A model generated the notes under the pieces. That model was not told where the DNA came from. It did not search any database and saw only the letters and a list, made by a program, of their open reading frames with translations. Shown one piece after another: positions 7,679-16,844 of a stretch of DNA of 64,000 bases. Source of the DNA: AP-15 sp963736715. GTDB taxonomy: Bacteria > Pseudomonadota > Alphaproteobacteria > ATCC43930 > CGMCC-115725. The DNA is taken from NCBI GenBank assembly GCA_963736715.1, contig CAVTQA010000042.1, forward strand, positions 1-64,000, written 5' to 3'. Both the position numbers and the translations under genes were made by a program. Position 1 is the stretch's first letter. Each line of letters begins with the position of its first letter.

Positions 7679-8845
7679 GTGACGCCCGAAGAGTATCTGG
7701 GGCGCGCTCGCGGATTGCTGCCGGCACTGCGCGAACGCACGGCGCGTGCCGAGCAGTTGCGGCGGTTGCCCGACGAGACCTTTGCGGATTTTCAGGAGGC
7801 GGGGCTTTTTCGCGCGTTACAGCCGAAACGCTATGGCGGTTACGAGCTCGATCCCGGAGTATTCTACCAGGCGGTCATGGAGGTCGGCGCGGTATGCGGG
7901 TCGAGCGCCTGGATCCTCGGGGTCATCGGGGTCCACAATTGGCACCTGGCGATTTTCCCGCCGCAGGCCCAAGAGGACGTCTGGGGCGAGGACACGAGCG
8001 TCCAGCTCTCGACCTCGTTGGCGCCGACCGGGACAGTGCAGCGGGTCGATGGCGGATTCCGTCTCAGTGGGCGTTGGTCTTTCTCCAGCGGTTGCGATTT
8101 CTGCCGATGGGCCGTGCTCGGCGGGATTGTGCCATCGGCAGCGGGCCAGCCGCCGGACGCGCGTGTGTTCCTGATGCCGCGCACCGACTATGCGATCGAC
8201 GACAATTGGCATGTCATGGGGCTTTGCGCCACCGGCAGTAAGGACCTGGTCGTCGATGACGCATTCGTGCCGGAATACCGCACGCATTCGTACCAGGATG
8301 CGTTTCATCTGAAACACCCCGGCGTTTCGATAAACCACGCGCCGCTCTACCGGCTGCCCTTTGGACTCGTCTTTGCGAACGGCATCACGGCTCCCGCCAT
8401 TGGCGCGGCGCTGGGCGCCCTCGATGCGTTTCGGGAGCAGTCGGCGAGGCGCATTAATCTGCGTGACCAGTCGCGCGTCGCCGAAGATCCGTTCACCCAA
8501 TACCGCTTGGCGGAAGCCGCCGCCGCAGTCGGCGCGGCGCGCGATCGGGTGCTCGGCAATTTCGCCGAGATGATGCGCCTCGCCCGGGCCGGCGAGGAAA
8601 TCCCGCTGACAATGCGCGCCCGCTGCAAATGGGACGCCGGGAAAGCCATTGATTGGAGCGTCAAGGCGGTCGACTGGCTGTTCGAGGCGAGCGGCGGTCG
8701 CGGGATCTTTCTCAATAATCCGATCCAGCGCGCCTGGCGCGATGTGCATGCGATGCGGGCCCATGCCGGCAACAATCCCGAACGCGCCGCCTTCGTGTTT
8801 GCCCGCTCCGAGTTCGGGCTGCCGCCACAAGACATCCGGTTCTAG
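7679..8845 (+). CDS. Acyl-CoA dehydrogenase-fold flavin monooxygenase (HsaA-like)
   Basis: A 388-residue protein starting at a GTG five bases after the dioxygenase stop. Motifs fit the HsaA / HpaB-type group D flavin monooxygenases within the acyl-CoA dehydrogenase fold: LQPKRYGGYELDPGVFYQ, CGSSAWILGVIGVHNW, GGFRLSGRWSFSSGCDFCRW, MGLCATGSKDLVVDDAFVP and late FEASGGRGIFLNNPIQRAWRD. Such oxygenases take reduced flavin from a separate NADH:flavin reductase; none is present here. The pairing with an extradiol-type VOC dioxygenase mirrors hsaA-hsaC-like steps. The substrate is unknown. Confidence 0.85.
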   Translation: MTPEEYLGRARGLLPALRERTARAEQLRRLPDETFADFQEAGLFRALQPKRYGGYELDPGVFYQAVMEVGAVCGSSAWILGVIGVHNWHLAIFPPQAQEDVWGEDTSVQLSTSLAPTGTVQRVDGGFRLSGRWSFSSGCDFCRWAVLGGIVPSAAGQPPDARVFLMPRTDYAIDDNWHVMGLCATGSKDLVVDDAFVPEYRTHSYQDAFHLKHPGVSINHAPLYRLPFGLVFANGITAPAIGAALGALDAFREQSARRINLRDQSRVAEDPFTQYRLAEAAAAVGAARDRVLGNFAEMMRLARAGEEIPLTMRARCKWDAGKAIDWSVKAVDWLFEASGGRGIFLNNPIQRAWRDVHAMRAHAGNNPERAAFVFARSEFGLPPQDIRF

Positions 8846-8861
8846 AAAAGGGGAGATGCCG

Positions 8862-10013
8862 ATGAAAACCAGCCAGGACCGCATTCTGACCACCCATGTC
8901 GGGAGCCTGCCGCGGCCGCCCGAGCTGCGCCAGCTCCTGGTGCGCAAGGACCAGGGCGAGCCCTACGACAAGGCCGAGCTCGACCGCCTGACCCGGCAGG
9001 CGGTCGTCGAGATTGTCCGCCGCCAAGCGGAAGCCGGCGTCGACATCGTCAATGACGGCGAGATGTCGAAGCCCGGCTATTCGACCTATGTCGCGGACCG
9101 CCTCTCGGGGTTCTCGGGCCATGAGCCCGCCAAGCCGCGCCTGGACACAAGGGAGCACCCGAATTTCGTCGCCGCCTATGAGCGGATGACTGGAGCCAAT
9201 GTTGCGAGACGCGCCGTGTGCGTCGGTCCGGTCGCGGTGCGCGACCGCGAGCCCCTCGCTCAGGACCTCGCCAATCTGCGCGCGGCGCTCGCCGAGGCCA
9301 CGGTCACGGAAGGGTTCATGACCGCTGCTTCTCCCGGCCTCGTGCCGGTGTTCCAGACGAACCGGCACTACCCGACGCACGAGGCTTATGTCGAAGCCGT
9401 CGCCGCAGCGATGCAGGAGGAATACGAAGCGATCGTCGATGCGGGCTTTGTCCTGCAGCTTGATTGCCCCGATTTGGCGATGGCGCACCACACCTCTTTC
9501 CAGGATTTGAGCGAAGCGGATTTCCTCAAACGGGCGGCATTTCATGTTGAGGTGTTGAACCACGCCTTGGCTAATGTGCCGGCGGACCGGGCGCGCATCC
9601 ATATTTGTTGGGGCAATTACGAGGGGCCTCACGACCACGACATCCCGTTTGCGAAAGTCGCCCCAATCCTGGTCAAGGCGAAGCCGATGGCACTGGTCGT
9701 CGAAGCCGCCAATCCGCGGCACGCGCATGAATGGACCGTGTGGCAGGAGACCGAGCTGCCCGACGACAAGATCCTCGTACCGGGCGTGCTCGACACCTCG
9801 ACCAATTACGTCGAGCACCCCGAGCTGGTTGCCGAGCGCATTTGCCGCTTCGCCGACATCGTCGGCCGCGAGCGCGTCATCGCCGGCAGCGATTGCGGCT
9901 TCGGCACCTTCGCCGGCTACGGCAAGCTCGACCCCGACATCTCGTTCAAGAAATTGCGCGCCATGGCCGAAGGCGCCGAGATCGCGTCAAAGCGCCTCTG
10001 GGGACATGCGTGA
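8862..10013 (+). CDS. MetE C-terminal-domain-like zinc methyltransferase
   Basis: A 383-residue stand-alone version of the C-terminal domain of cobalamin-independent methionine synthase. It opens with TTHVGSLPRPPEL and conserves the zinc ligands: His247 and Cys249 in RIHICWG, a glutamate near 281 in LVVEAANPR, and Cys345 in AGSDCGFGTF. NDGEMSK near residue 66 is the substrate-side motif. GGGGAG six bases upstream supports the ATG at 8862 over one two codons earlier. Stand-alone homologues often sit in catabolic clusters and move methyl groups from small substrates; methionine synthesis is not implied because the folate-binding N-terminal half is absent. Confidence 0.85.
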   Translation: MKTSQDRILTTHVGSLPRPPELRQLLVRKDQGEPYDKAELDRLTRQAVVEIVRRQAEAGVDIVNDGEMSKPGYSTYVADRLSGFSGHEPAKPRLDTREHPNFVAAYERMTGANVARRAVCVGPVAVRDREPLAQDLANLRAALAEATVTEGFMTAASPGLVPVFQTNRHYPTHEAYVEAVAAAMQEEYEAIVDAGFVLQLDCPDLAMAHHTSFQDLSEADFLKRAAFHVEVLNHALANVPADRARIHICWGNYEGPHDHDIPFAKVAPILVKAKPMALVVEAANPRHAHEWTVWQETELPDDKILVPGVLDTSTNYVEHPELVAERICRFADIVGRERVIAGSDCGFGTFAGYGKLDPDISFKKLRAMAEGAEIASKRLWGHA

Positions 10014-10040
10014 CCGACAGTAGGAACTGCCCAAGAAACT

Positions 10041-10178
10041 CCCTCTCCGCCCCCGGGGGCGGAGAGGGTCGGGGTGAGGTGGGGGAGCCACCCGCTCCGA
10101 ACTGCGATGTCGCCCACCTCACCCTCCCACGCCTACGGCGTGGGTCCCTCCCTCTCCCCCCAGAAGGGCGGAGAGGGG
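10041..10178. repeat. GC-rich palindromic repeat, long form (family member 2)
   Basis: A composite of nested inverted repeats: CCCTCTCCGCCC-CC-GGGGGCGGAGAGGG at the left, CCTCACCCTCC / GGGTGAGGTGGG in the middle, and CCCTCTCC...GGCGGAGAGGGG at the right. Close copies lie at 21.8 kb and 58.5 kb. It ends 10 bases before the start of the next gene, so it occupies that gene's leader. Confidence 0.65.
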
Positions 10179-10188
10179 CTCTGCGCGG

Positions 10189-11382
10189 ATGACGCGCGGT
10201 CTGCTCCGCATCGCCGTGATCGGCGGCGGCATTGGCGGGCTGACTGCCGCGGTGGCGTTGCTCCAGGCCGGGTTCGATGTCCGCGTTTACGAGCAGGCGC
10301 CCGAGCTGACCGAAGTCGGCGGCGGAATCAACATGGCGCCCAATGCGACGCGCGTGCTGCGCCGCCTCGGTCTCGCCGAAGGGCTCGACCGGGAGGGAGT
10401 ACGGCCGCTCGGGACCCATCAGCGCCGTTGGGAGGACGGGCGCACGTTGCAGCGCGCGCCCCTCAATCCGCTGTGCGAGGAACTCTACGGCGCGCCGCAC
10501 ATGACCATTCACCGCGCCGACCTGCTCTCGGTCATTGCCGCAGCCTTCCCGGCGGAGCGCGTCCATTTGGGACACCGGCTGGTTCGGCTCGCCGATCGGG
10601 GCGACGGCACCGAGGCGTGGTTCGAAAACGGCGCGCGCATCACCGCCGACGTGCTGGTCGGCGCCGACGGCATCCACTCGGCGGTGCACGCTGCGCTCTT
10701 CGGCGAGGAGGCGCCGGCCTTTGCCGGCTGCGTCGCCTATCGCGGGCTCGTGCCGGCCGAGCGCATCGCCGATCTCGGGCTCGAGCTCGGCAACCAGTCA
10801 TGGGTCGGCCCCGGGGGGCATTTTGTGCATTATTTCGTCTCGCGCGGACGGCTGCTCAATTTTGTCGGCTGGACCGAGCACGACGAATGGAACCGCGAGG
10901 ACTGGACCGACCGCGCAACCGTCGCTCGGGCGCTCGCCGCCTTTGCGGGCTGGCACGAGCAGGTCCGAACGATTATCGCCGAGGCTGAGACCTGCTTCAT
11001 CTGGGCGTTGTTCGACCGCGACCCGCTGCCGCGCTGGTCGGTCGGCCGGACGACCTTACTGGGCGATGCCTGCCACCCGATGTACCCGTTCATGGGCCAA
11101 GGCGCGGCAATGGCGATCGAGGACGGCGCGGCACTCGCCGCCTGTCTCCGCGCGATCAGCAATCCGGCGGAAGCGCTATTGCATTACGAGCGGCTGCGTT
11201 TGCCGCGCGTCACCCGTCTGCAGGAAATGTCGCGCGCCAACAAGACCCGCTTTCACCTGCGCGACGGCCCGGCGCAGCAGGCGCGCGACGCCGAATGGGC
11301 CAAATCCGGCGACCGCTCGCCCGACGCATTGCGCTGGCTCTACCAATTTGATCCTGTCGCAGTCGCGCCGATGCCGGCGTGA
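10189..11382 (+). CDS. FAD-dependent aromatic hydroxylase (salicylate hydroxylase-like)
   Basis: A 397-residue group A flavoprotein monooxygenase. It has the N-terminal dinucleotide fold IAVIGGGIGGLTAAVAL, an arginine in the linking helix, the DG motif in VLVGADGIHSAVH (about residue 165), and the GD motif in LLGDACHPMYPFMGQGA (about residue 290) followed by AIEDGAALA. This is the family of salicylate and 6-hydroxynicotinate 3-monooxygenases: NAD(P)H reduces FAD, and a C4a-hydroperoxide hydroxylates the ring. It fits the ring-oxidising theme of the preceding genes, although a palindromic repeat separates it from them. Confidence 0.88.
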   Translation: MTRGLLRIAVIGGGIGGLTAAVALLQAGFDVRVYEQAPELTEVGGGINMAPNATRVLRRLGLAEGLDREGVRPLGTHQRRWEDGRTLQRAPLNPLCEELYGAPHMTIHRADLLSVIAAAFPAERVHLGHRLVRLADRGDGTEAWFENGARITADVLVGADGIHSAVHAALFGEEAPAFAGCVAYRGLVPAERIADLGLELGNQSWVGPGGHFVHYFVSRGRLLNFVGWTEHDEWNREDWTDRATVARALAAFAGWHEQVRTIIAEAETCFIWALFDRDPLPRWSVGRTTLLGDACHPMYPFMGQGAAMAIEDGAALAACLRAISNPAEALLHYERLRLPRVTRLQEMSRANKTRFHLRDGPAQQARDAEWAKSGDRSPDALRWLYQFDPVAVAPMPA

Positions 11383-11406
11383 ACCGCGCTCTCGCTGTTT
11401 CTACCG

Positions 11407-12807
11407 ATGGAAGCCTCGCCGATGGATGAATGGATATCGCGAGCCTGCGACTACATCGGATCCTGGCTCGAATTCCAGATCCGGCTATCCAAGCTGCCCG
11501 GCTGCATCGCGGTCATCATGCACCGCGACCAGATCGCCTTCGAGCGAGCATACGGATCTGCCGATCTGATGGTCGGTGAGCCGCTCACGCCGCGCCACCG
11601 CTTCCGCGTAGCCTCGCATTCGAAGAGTTTCACCGCCGCCGGCATCATGAAATTGCGCGAAGGCGGCAGGCTGCGCCTGGACGACCCGATTGGCGAATAC
11701 GTGAAAGGCCTGCACCCTCAGATCGGTGAAGCGACAGTCAGCCAACTGCTGTCGCACAGCGCCGGTATCGTGCGCGACGGCGCCGATGCCGGTTACTTCG
11801 TCGATCGCCGTCCGTTCCCGAGCGTCGATGAGCTGATGGCCGATCTTCAGGGCCCGCCGGTGATCGAGGCCAATACGCGGTTCAAGTACTCGAACCACGG
11901 GTTCGGGCTTCTCGGCCTCGCGATCGAAGCGATCACCGGCGAGCCCTACCGGTCGTGGATCAAGCGAGAGATCGTCGAGGCCGCCGGTCTCGAGGAGACA
12001 GAGCCGGATATGCCAATTCCGGATGGCGTGCCATTTGCGCGCGGTCACACCGGCGAGCTGCTCATCGGAAAACGCCTGGTCATTCCAAGCGAGTATACCC
12101 AGAATGCTGTCGCACCGGCCGGCGGTTTTGTCAGCACGGCAGCCGATTTGGCAAAGTATTTCGTGCAGCTAGCGCCCGACGCCGCTCGTAGCGTGCTGTC
12201 AGCTGGCAGCCGACGGGAAATGACCCGCCATCACTGGCGTAACCCTCACTCCAGCATCGAGAGATATTACGGCTTGGGCACCATCAGCGGGAGCCTCGAG
12301 GGCTGGGAGTGGTTCGGGCACTCGGGTGGCCTGCAGGGATACGCTTCAACTACCTGCGTCGTCCCGGAGCGCGAGTTGGCGGTCTGCATATTGACCAACG
12401 CCACAGACGGGTGGGCCGGGTATTGGGTCGAGGGTGCGCTTCATATATTGCACGTATTCGCGACGAAAGGCGGGCCATCGCCAAAAACGAACGATTGGGC
12501 CGGGCGGTGGTGGACGCTCTGGGGTGCCATTGATCTAATTCCGCTCGGCGGGCTCGTGCTGATTGCTAATCCGCGCATGGGAAAGCCGTTTGTTGACGCC
12601 GCCGAGATAGAAGTGACTGATAGAGACCAGGGGCGGATCGCGCTCGACGGCGGCTATGGGAGCCACGGCGAGCGCGTGCGGCGGACCCGCAACCCAGAAG
12701 GGGCTGTCACTGAAGTATGGCTGGCGGCAACCAAGTTCCTGCCGGAAGCAGCAGCGGCAGCCGAACTGGCAGAGCGGTACGCAACGCCTGACGAAATCGA
12801 TCCATAA
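11407..12807 (+). CDS. Serine hydrolase, beta-lactamase/DD-peptidase-like (class C fold)
   Basis: A 466-residue PF00144-type protein. It shows the SxxK motif as VASHSKSFTAAG (Ser70, Lys73), the Tyr-x-Asn motif in FKYSNHGFG (Tyr161), and the third motif HSGG in WFGHSGGLQGY. The last ~110 residues form an extra C-terminal domain beginning after the WAGRWWTLWG segment, common in esterase-type members. No signal peptide is visible, so a cytoplasmic esterase or amidase is likelier than a peptidoglycan enzyme. It starts 24 bases after the hydroxylase gene and is probably co-transcribed. Confidence 0.85.
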   Translation: MEASPMDEWISRACDYIGSWLEFQIRLSKLPGCIAVIMHRDQIAFERAYGSADLMVGEPLTPRHRFRVASHSKSFTAAGIMKLREGGRLRLDDPIGEYVKGLHPQIGEATVSQLLSHSAGIVRDGADAGYFVDRRPFPSVDELMADLQGPPVIEANTRFKYSNHGFGLLGLAIEAITGEPYRSWIKREIVEAAGLEETEPDMPIPDGVPFARGHTGELLIGKRLVIPSEYTQNAVAPAGGFVSTAADLAKYFVQLAPDAARSVLSAGSRREMTRHHWRNPHSSIERYYGLGTISGSLEGWEWFGHSGGLQGYASTTCVVPERELAVCILTNATDGWAGYWVEGALHILHVFATKGGPSPKTNDWAGRWWTLWGAIDLIPLGGLVLIANPRMGKPFVDAAEIEVTDRDQGRIALDGGYGSHGERVRRTRNPEGAVTEVWLAATKFLPEAAAAAELAERYATPDEIDP

Positions 12808-12895
12808 CGCTAAGCCGCCAAGCGTGCGCGGCACGCTCGCTGGCGGATGGCGAGGAAGCGCAAGCGGTAAGCCCACACAGTCGGGAGTTTTTGTC

Positions 12896-13651
12896 CTATT
12901 GCGGCGTCGGCGGGTTCGGACAATCGGCAGTGTTCGGGTAGGCGTAATTCGTCTGGTGGGCGGCCGAGCCCGAAAATCCAGGGCAACCGTCGGTGACGGT
13001 GTTGCACGCCTCGGCGTGTGGGATCGCACTCAGATAGGCGTAAATCGCCTTGAGGTCGGTGTCGGTCATGCTGTGATAGGTGGGCCATGACATGGTCTGC
13101 AATACTGCCTCATTGGCACCGGGCGTCCCGAGGGCACAAATCGGATCGGCCGGATTTTTCTCGCAAGCGATGTCCTCGCCAGTCCGCATCACCTTGACGA
13201 ATTCCTGTTCAGTGAGACCCAGCGGACGGCCGCTCGCATCCGGCGTAATATTGCGCGCCATGAAGCCCCCAAAACACCGGCCACCCGCCAGGTAGTGCTT
13301 TATATTGAAGTTTGCCCGCAGCTGCCCCGAGACACTCTGGTCTAGCGGCGTGCCCAAGTAGGGATCGTTGAACGCCGGGTTGCTGCCGGCGGCATCGCCC
13401 AGTGCGAGAAATCGCGGGAAAGAATGGCAACCGCTGCAATCTGCCGCAGCGTTGACCAGATAGGCACCGAGCCCCACCAGATAGGGGTCCTTGCCGGCGA
13501 AGTTCAGCTTGTTCTTCGGAATCGGCGAAGCCTCAAAGCCCTGCTGTATGACGGATCGCTCTATCGCATCCTTCGAGTCGTCCGCATAGGATATGCCGCT
13601 CGTTACCGCGATCGATACGGCGACCGCACACGCAAATTGCCGCCACGACAT
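12896..13651 (-). CDS. Secreted mono-haem cytochrome c family protein
   Basis: A 251-residue protein with a Sec-type signal peptide (FACAVAVSIAVTSGISYADD) and one haem-binding CSGCH motif (Cys72, Cys75, His76). A later methionine-containing stretch (TMSWPTYHSMTDTDLKAIYAYL) is typical of the C-terminal helix of class I cytochromes. Five further cysteines near the end (ACN, DGCP, DCPN) could form disulfides. The family includes electron-acceptor subunits of periplasmic alcohol or aldehyde dehydrogenases. No dehydrogenase partner lies next to it; it is convergent with the serine hydrolase. Confidence 0.83.
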   Translation of the reverse strand: MSWRQFACAVAVSIAVTSGISYADDSKDAIERSVIQQGFEASPIPKNKLNFAGKDPYLVGLGAYLVNAAADCSGCHSFPRFLALGDAAGSNPAFNDPYLGTPLDQSVSGQLRANFNIKHYLAGGRCFGGFMARNITPDASGRPLGLTEQEFVKVMRTGEDIACEKNPADPICALGTPGANEAVLQTMSWPTYHSMTDTDLKAIYAYLSAIPHAEACNTVTDGCPGFSGSAAHQTNYAYPNTADCPNPPTPQ

Positions 13652-13823
13652 GTTTTGATCCTTACGCCGGCGTCGTCTTATGCCAGGCGGGTTGTAGCGG
13701 CGAATGCGTCAACAAACTGTCAAGGGATACCTGTTGCTGGCCGCGGAAGGCCAGTGTCCGCGTCGCCTGTGCGGATGCTGCTGGCCCGGCTGTCGGTCGA
13801 GCCAGCCTAGCGATGATACCGAG

Positions 13824-14207
13824 CTATTCGGGCTTGAAGCAGTAGGTTGCGAGCTTGTTGCCGTCGGTATCGCGGACATAGGCCGCATAGGCACTGGGAT
13901 GCCAGCTGCGCGGCCCGACCGCGCCTTCGTCCTTGCCGCCGGCTGCAAGAGCGGCCTTGTGGAATTCTGCAACCGCCGCACGGCTCGGCGCGACGAAGCT
14001 GATCGTGCCGCCATTGGCGAATGTCGCCGGCTGTCCGTTGGACGGCTTCAGCACGAAGAATTCCGGGGCCAATTCCCCCCAAATCGAGCCGTTCTCGCCC
14101 AGATCGTTCAAACGCTTGTAGCCGAGCGTGCCCAGCACGCGGTCATAAAAGGAGCGCGCCTTCGCAAGGTCGTTCGTTCCCACCGTAACATGCGTAAATA
14201 TCGCCAT
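13824..14207 (-). CDS. VOC family protein (glyoxalase/bleomycin-resistance fold)
   Basis: A 127-residue single-module VOC protein starting MAIFTHVTVGTNDLAKARSFYDRVL, with the paired WGELAPEFFVLKP and the C-terminal AYVRDTDGNKLATYCFKPE strand. The ATG is preceded by a near-perfect TGAGGAGGATCGG ribosome-binding site, which rules out the longer frame. Metal ligand positions read H, F/V and K, so a lost or altered metal site is likely. Substrate unknown; members range from detoxification to binding proteins. Confidence 0.8.
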   Translation of the reverse strand: MAIFTHVTVGTNDLAKARSFYDRVLGTLGYKRLNDLGENGSIWGELAPEFFVLKPSNGQPATFANGGTISFVAPSRAAVAEFHKAALAAGGKDEGAVGPRSWHPSAYAAYVRDTDGNKLATYCFKPE

Positions 14208-14724
14208 CCGATCCTCCTCAAGACACAAGCGCCCCGTTCAAATGCGCCGCCCCGCAGATTACCGGTTTCGCAAAGGAGCGTAAACGGCGGATTCGGTAAA
14301 TCGCCGAGGACAGCCGATCTCAGCTCTCGGTGAAATAACGTGAGATCCGCCATACCCGGCATTAACTTCGAATTTGGCCTACTTAACCACCAATTCCCCG
14401 GAAATTTTAATTTTTATGACCTAGGGTCGCCTTTGCCGGCGCGAGAAGCCGGAAGCGGTCTGGCCGATGGTTCTTTTTGGAGACGACGATGCCCTTTCCG
14501 ATGTCGCTATGGACGAGCTGTCTCGGACGGGATTGTCTCGTGCCCAATCTCGGTCGGGGGCGGAATCACGGCGGCCCGGCAAGCGGACAGCACGGTCCGT
14601 GTCGGAATGGCGGAGATGGCGAGTGCGCCGGCCGACGCGCATGGTCGCTGTTCGGGCTGGAACGCAAAGCCGACAATGCCATCTCGAACACCCGCCCTAC
14701 GATCGTGTGAACTGGGAGACAATT
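14208..14724. other. Intergenic stretch with no supported gene
   Basis: About 500 bases between a VOC gene and a small conserved gene. Open frames here are arginine- or serine-rich shadows without recognisable motifs or ribosome-binding sites. A short AT-rich patch near 14390-14425 could hold a promoter for the downstream small gene. Confidence 0.4.
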
Positions 14725-14919
14725 ATGTTGTCCGATTTCGAAGTCCTGCGCGCCGCTGACCAGATGATGCACGAATTCGGCGAGCACGCCGAGCTCCAGG
14801 CAGCCAAATACGCCGACCTGATGCTCGGACACAGTAACCGGGCCGGACTCTTAGTCTGGGCGCGCATCTGGCGCACGATCGCGGAGAAGCACCCGGCGCA
14901 AACCGGCTTACCACATTGA
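14725..14919 (+). CDS. Small helical protein, alphaproteobacterial hypothetical family
   Basis: A 64-residue protein: MLSDFEVLRAADQMM, then HAELQAAKYADLML, then GHSNRAGLLVWARIWRTI. This arrangement (two helices, an acidic AA-x-x-AD-x-ML segment, and VW-x-RI) is one I recognise from many rhizobial and rhodospirillal genomes as an uncharacterised short protein. The last four codons overlap the 3' end of the convergent epoxide hydrolase-like gene. Function unknown. Confidence 0.65.
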   Translation: MLSDFEVLRAADQMMHEFGEHAELQAAKYADLMLGHSNRAGLLVWARIWRTIAEKHPAQTGLPH

Positions 14920-15894
14920 GGATAGGCTCCCCAGGAAGTCGATCATCGCGGCGTTGACTTCCGCGGCGCGCTCCTGCTGGGTCCAGTGACCGCAACCCGG
15001 CAGGATGATCGTGCCGCGAAGCTCGGGAACGAATTTCGACAGATTGGGAATAAGCTGGTCCATGCCGGGGAACCTCACCACGGGATCGCGGTCGCCGGCG
15101 ATGTAGAGCGCGGGCACGGTCACCCGCGCTCCGGCAAAGGCGGCGAGGAGCTCCCAGTTGCGATCAATGTTGCGGTAATAATTGAGGCCGCCGCGGAACC
15201 CGGTGCGGGTGAATTCATCGGCATAGAAATCGACATCGGCCTCGGTCAGCCAGGAAGGCAGCGTCACGGGGTTCACAAAGTGCGTGCCCCATCGCGCGAG
15301 TAGGCCGCCTTGGCGCGGCACCATGAGGGCGGCGGGCTCGCGGTGCGGCATATTCCCGGAGATCGAATAGAGGCTGGCGCGGATAAAGCCGCGGATGTCG
15401 TGCTCGAATTCGGTCTCGGCCACGCCCGGGGTCTGGAAATAGAGCTGATAGAAGACCGCATCGTCGGTCTGCGGCATGACGGTGGTCGGGCGGACCGCAC
15501 CGCGTGGCCGGAACGGCACGCTGAGGCCGATCACCCCAGGGAAGCGGTCGGGGCGCAGCAGCGCCGCATGCCACGCCACCGGCGCGCCCCAGTCGTGACC
15601 GGCGATCACCGCTCGCTCGGCACCCAAGGCGTCCAGCAGACCCACCATGTCGCCAATCAGATGAAAGAGCGTGTATTGGTCGATCGCCTCGGGGCGATCG
15701 GTCCGGCCGTAGCCGCGCATGTCGGCTGCTACGGCATGGAACCCGGCCTCGGCGAGCACTGGTAGTTGGTGCCGCCAGGAATACCAGGATTCGGGAAAAC
15801 CGTGGCACAGCACGACCAGCGGACCCGTCCCCTGCTCGGCCAAGTGCATGCGGATGCCGTTTGTCTCGATGGTACGGTGGCTGATCTGGGTCAT
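14908..15894 (-). CDS. Alpha/beta hydrolase, epoxide hydrolase-like
   Basis: A 328-residue alpha/beta hydrolase with the epoxide hydrolase signature: oxyanion-hole motif HGFPESWYSWRHQ (about residues 31-43), nucleophile elbow AGHDWGAPVAW (Asp101), a cap region with candidate ring-opening tyrosines (FYQLYFQ and GGLNYYRNID), the acid in AGDRDPV, and the catalytic histidine in GCGHWTQQE. These residues match soluble epoxide hydrolases, which open epoxides through an aspartyl ester. Haloalkane dehalogenases share the fold but lack the paired tyrosines. It is monocistronic. Confidence 0.87.
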   Translation of the reverse strand: MTQISHRTIETNGIRMHLAEQGTGPLVVLCHGFPESWYSWRHQLPVLAEAGFHAVAADMRGYGRTDRPEAIDQYTLFHLIGDMVGLLDALGAERAVIAGHDWGAPVAWHAALLRPDRFPGVIGLSVPFRPRGAVRPTTVMPQTDDAVFYQLYFQTPGVAETEFEHDIRGFIRASLYSISGNMPHREPAALMVPRQGGLLARWGTHFVNPVTLPSWLTEADVDFYADEFTRTGFRGGLNYYRNIDRNWELLAAFAGARVTVPALYIAGDRDPVVRFPGMDQLIPNLSKFVPELRGTIILPGCGHWTQQERAAEVNAAMIDFLGSLSSMW

Positions 15895-15968
15895 TCGCGA
15901 TCTCCTTCCACGCGGCTGACTTGGATCGTATCCTCGCCGGCCGGCGATCCCAAAGTAAAGGAGTCAAC

Positions 15969-16514
15969 ATGGCAAGGCTGCAGCCGATCACCAGCAAGGA
16001 ACAGGTTCCTGCAAAGGACCACGCGATCGTGGATGCCATCGCCCAGAGCCGCGGCGCCATTCAGGGGCCGTTCACGATGTTTCTGCACTGTCCGGAGCTG
16101 GCTGGCCGTGTCGCTCATCTCGGAGCGTTTGTGCGCTTCGAGGGCTCTCTAGACATGCGGGCTCGGGTGCTCGCTGCGATGGCCGTCGCGCGCGAGTTCG
16201 ACGCGATCTATGTTTGGGGTGCCCAGACCGGCGGCGCGCGGCGTCAGGGCGTGCCGGAGGCGACGATTTCGGCGATCCGCGAGAAACACTCGCGCGGCAT
16301 CCCGCCCGACGACGCCGAAATCGTCGACTTCACGCGGCAGCTCCTCCGCAAGCACCGGGTCGACGAGGCGACCGCCGGCTCACTTCGAAAGCGGTTCGGT
16401 GATCAGGGATTTATCGAGCTGACCGGCGCCATCGGGTACTACAGCATGCTGGCGATGACGGTGAACGCCTGCGAGCTCGAAGCCGCTTCGGGCGCCGAAG
16501 TACTGCAAGTCTGA
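15969..16514 (+). CDS. Carboxymuconolactone decarboxylase-like (AhpD fold) protein
   Basis: A 181-residue protein starting MARLQPITSKEQ after an AAAGGAG ribosome-binding site. The core RVAHLGAFVRFEGSLDMRARVLAAMAVARE and YVWGAQTGGARRQGVPEATI is the helical AhpD/CMD fold. The redox CxxC of AhpD is absent: the equivalent position reads WGAQTGGA. It is therefore more like the 4-carboxymuconolactone decarboxylase branch or uncharacterised relatives. A role in aromatic degradation would fit the region, but this is inference. Confidence 0.78.
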   Translation: MARLQPITSKEQVPAKDHAIVDAIAQSRGAIQGPFTMFLHCPELAGRVAHLGAFVRFEGSLDMRARVLAAMAVAREFDAIYVWGAQTGGARRQGVPEATISAIREKHSRGIPPDDAEIVDFTRQLLRKHRVDEATAGSLRKRFGDQGFIELTGAIGYYSMLAMTVNACELEAASGAEVLQV

Positions 16515-16577
16515 TTCCTTGGCCAAGTGATGGGCGCCGCGGCGGTGCGGCGCCCCAATTTATTATCACGGGCCGTA

Positions 16578-16844
16578 TCAGTAACGGTGATCATACGGCG
16601 GGGCGCTGCTGCCATACCCTTCATGGTACGCCCGCTCTCGCTCGCGAGCGTGCTTGGCGGCCTCGTGATGGCCGATTATGCACCCCGCGCCCGCGCCCAG
16701 CAGCCCGTGGTGGCCGGCAAAATGTCCGGCAACACCGCCGATAACCGCTCCTTTCAAGCAGCCCTTGGCCGGCGCCGGAGTGGAACCCAAGGCAAGTCCT
16801 GTCACCGCGACAGCAAAAGCCGCGGGGAGCAGTATCGCTTTCAT
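16578..16844 (-). CDS. Small exported glycine-zipper protein
   Basis: An 88-residue protein with a Sec signal peptide (MKAILLPAAFAVAVTGLALGS) followed by CLKGAVIGGVAGHFAGHHGLLGAGAGCIIGHHEA, a glycine-zipper segment able to pack or insert in membranes, and a charged tail ending YDHRY. TGAAGGAG upstream fixes the start at 16844; the frame runs further but without a plausible start. Similar small proteins are common in rhizobial envelopes and of unknown function. Confidence 0.72.
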   Translation of the reverse strand: MKAILLPAAFAVAVTGLALGSTPAPAKGCLKGAVIGGVAGHFAGHHGLLGAGAGCIIGHHEAAKHARERERAYHEGYGSSAPPYDHRY

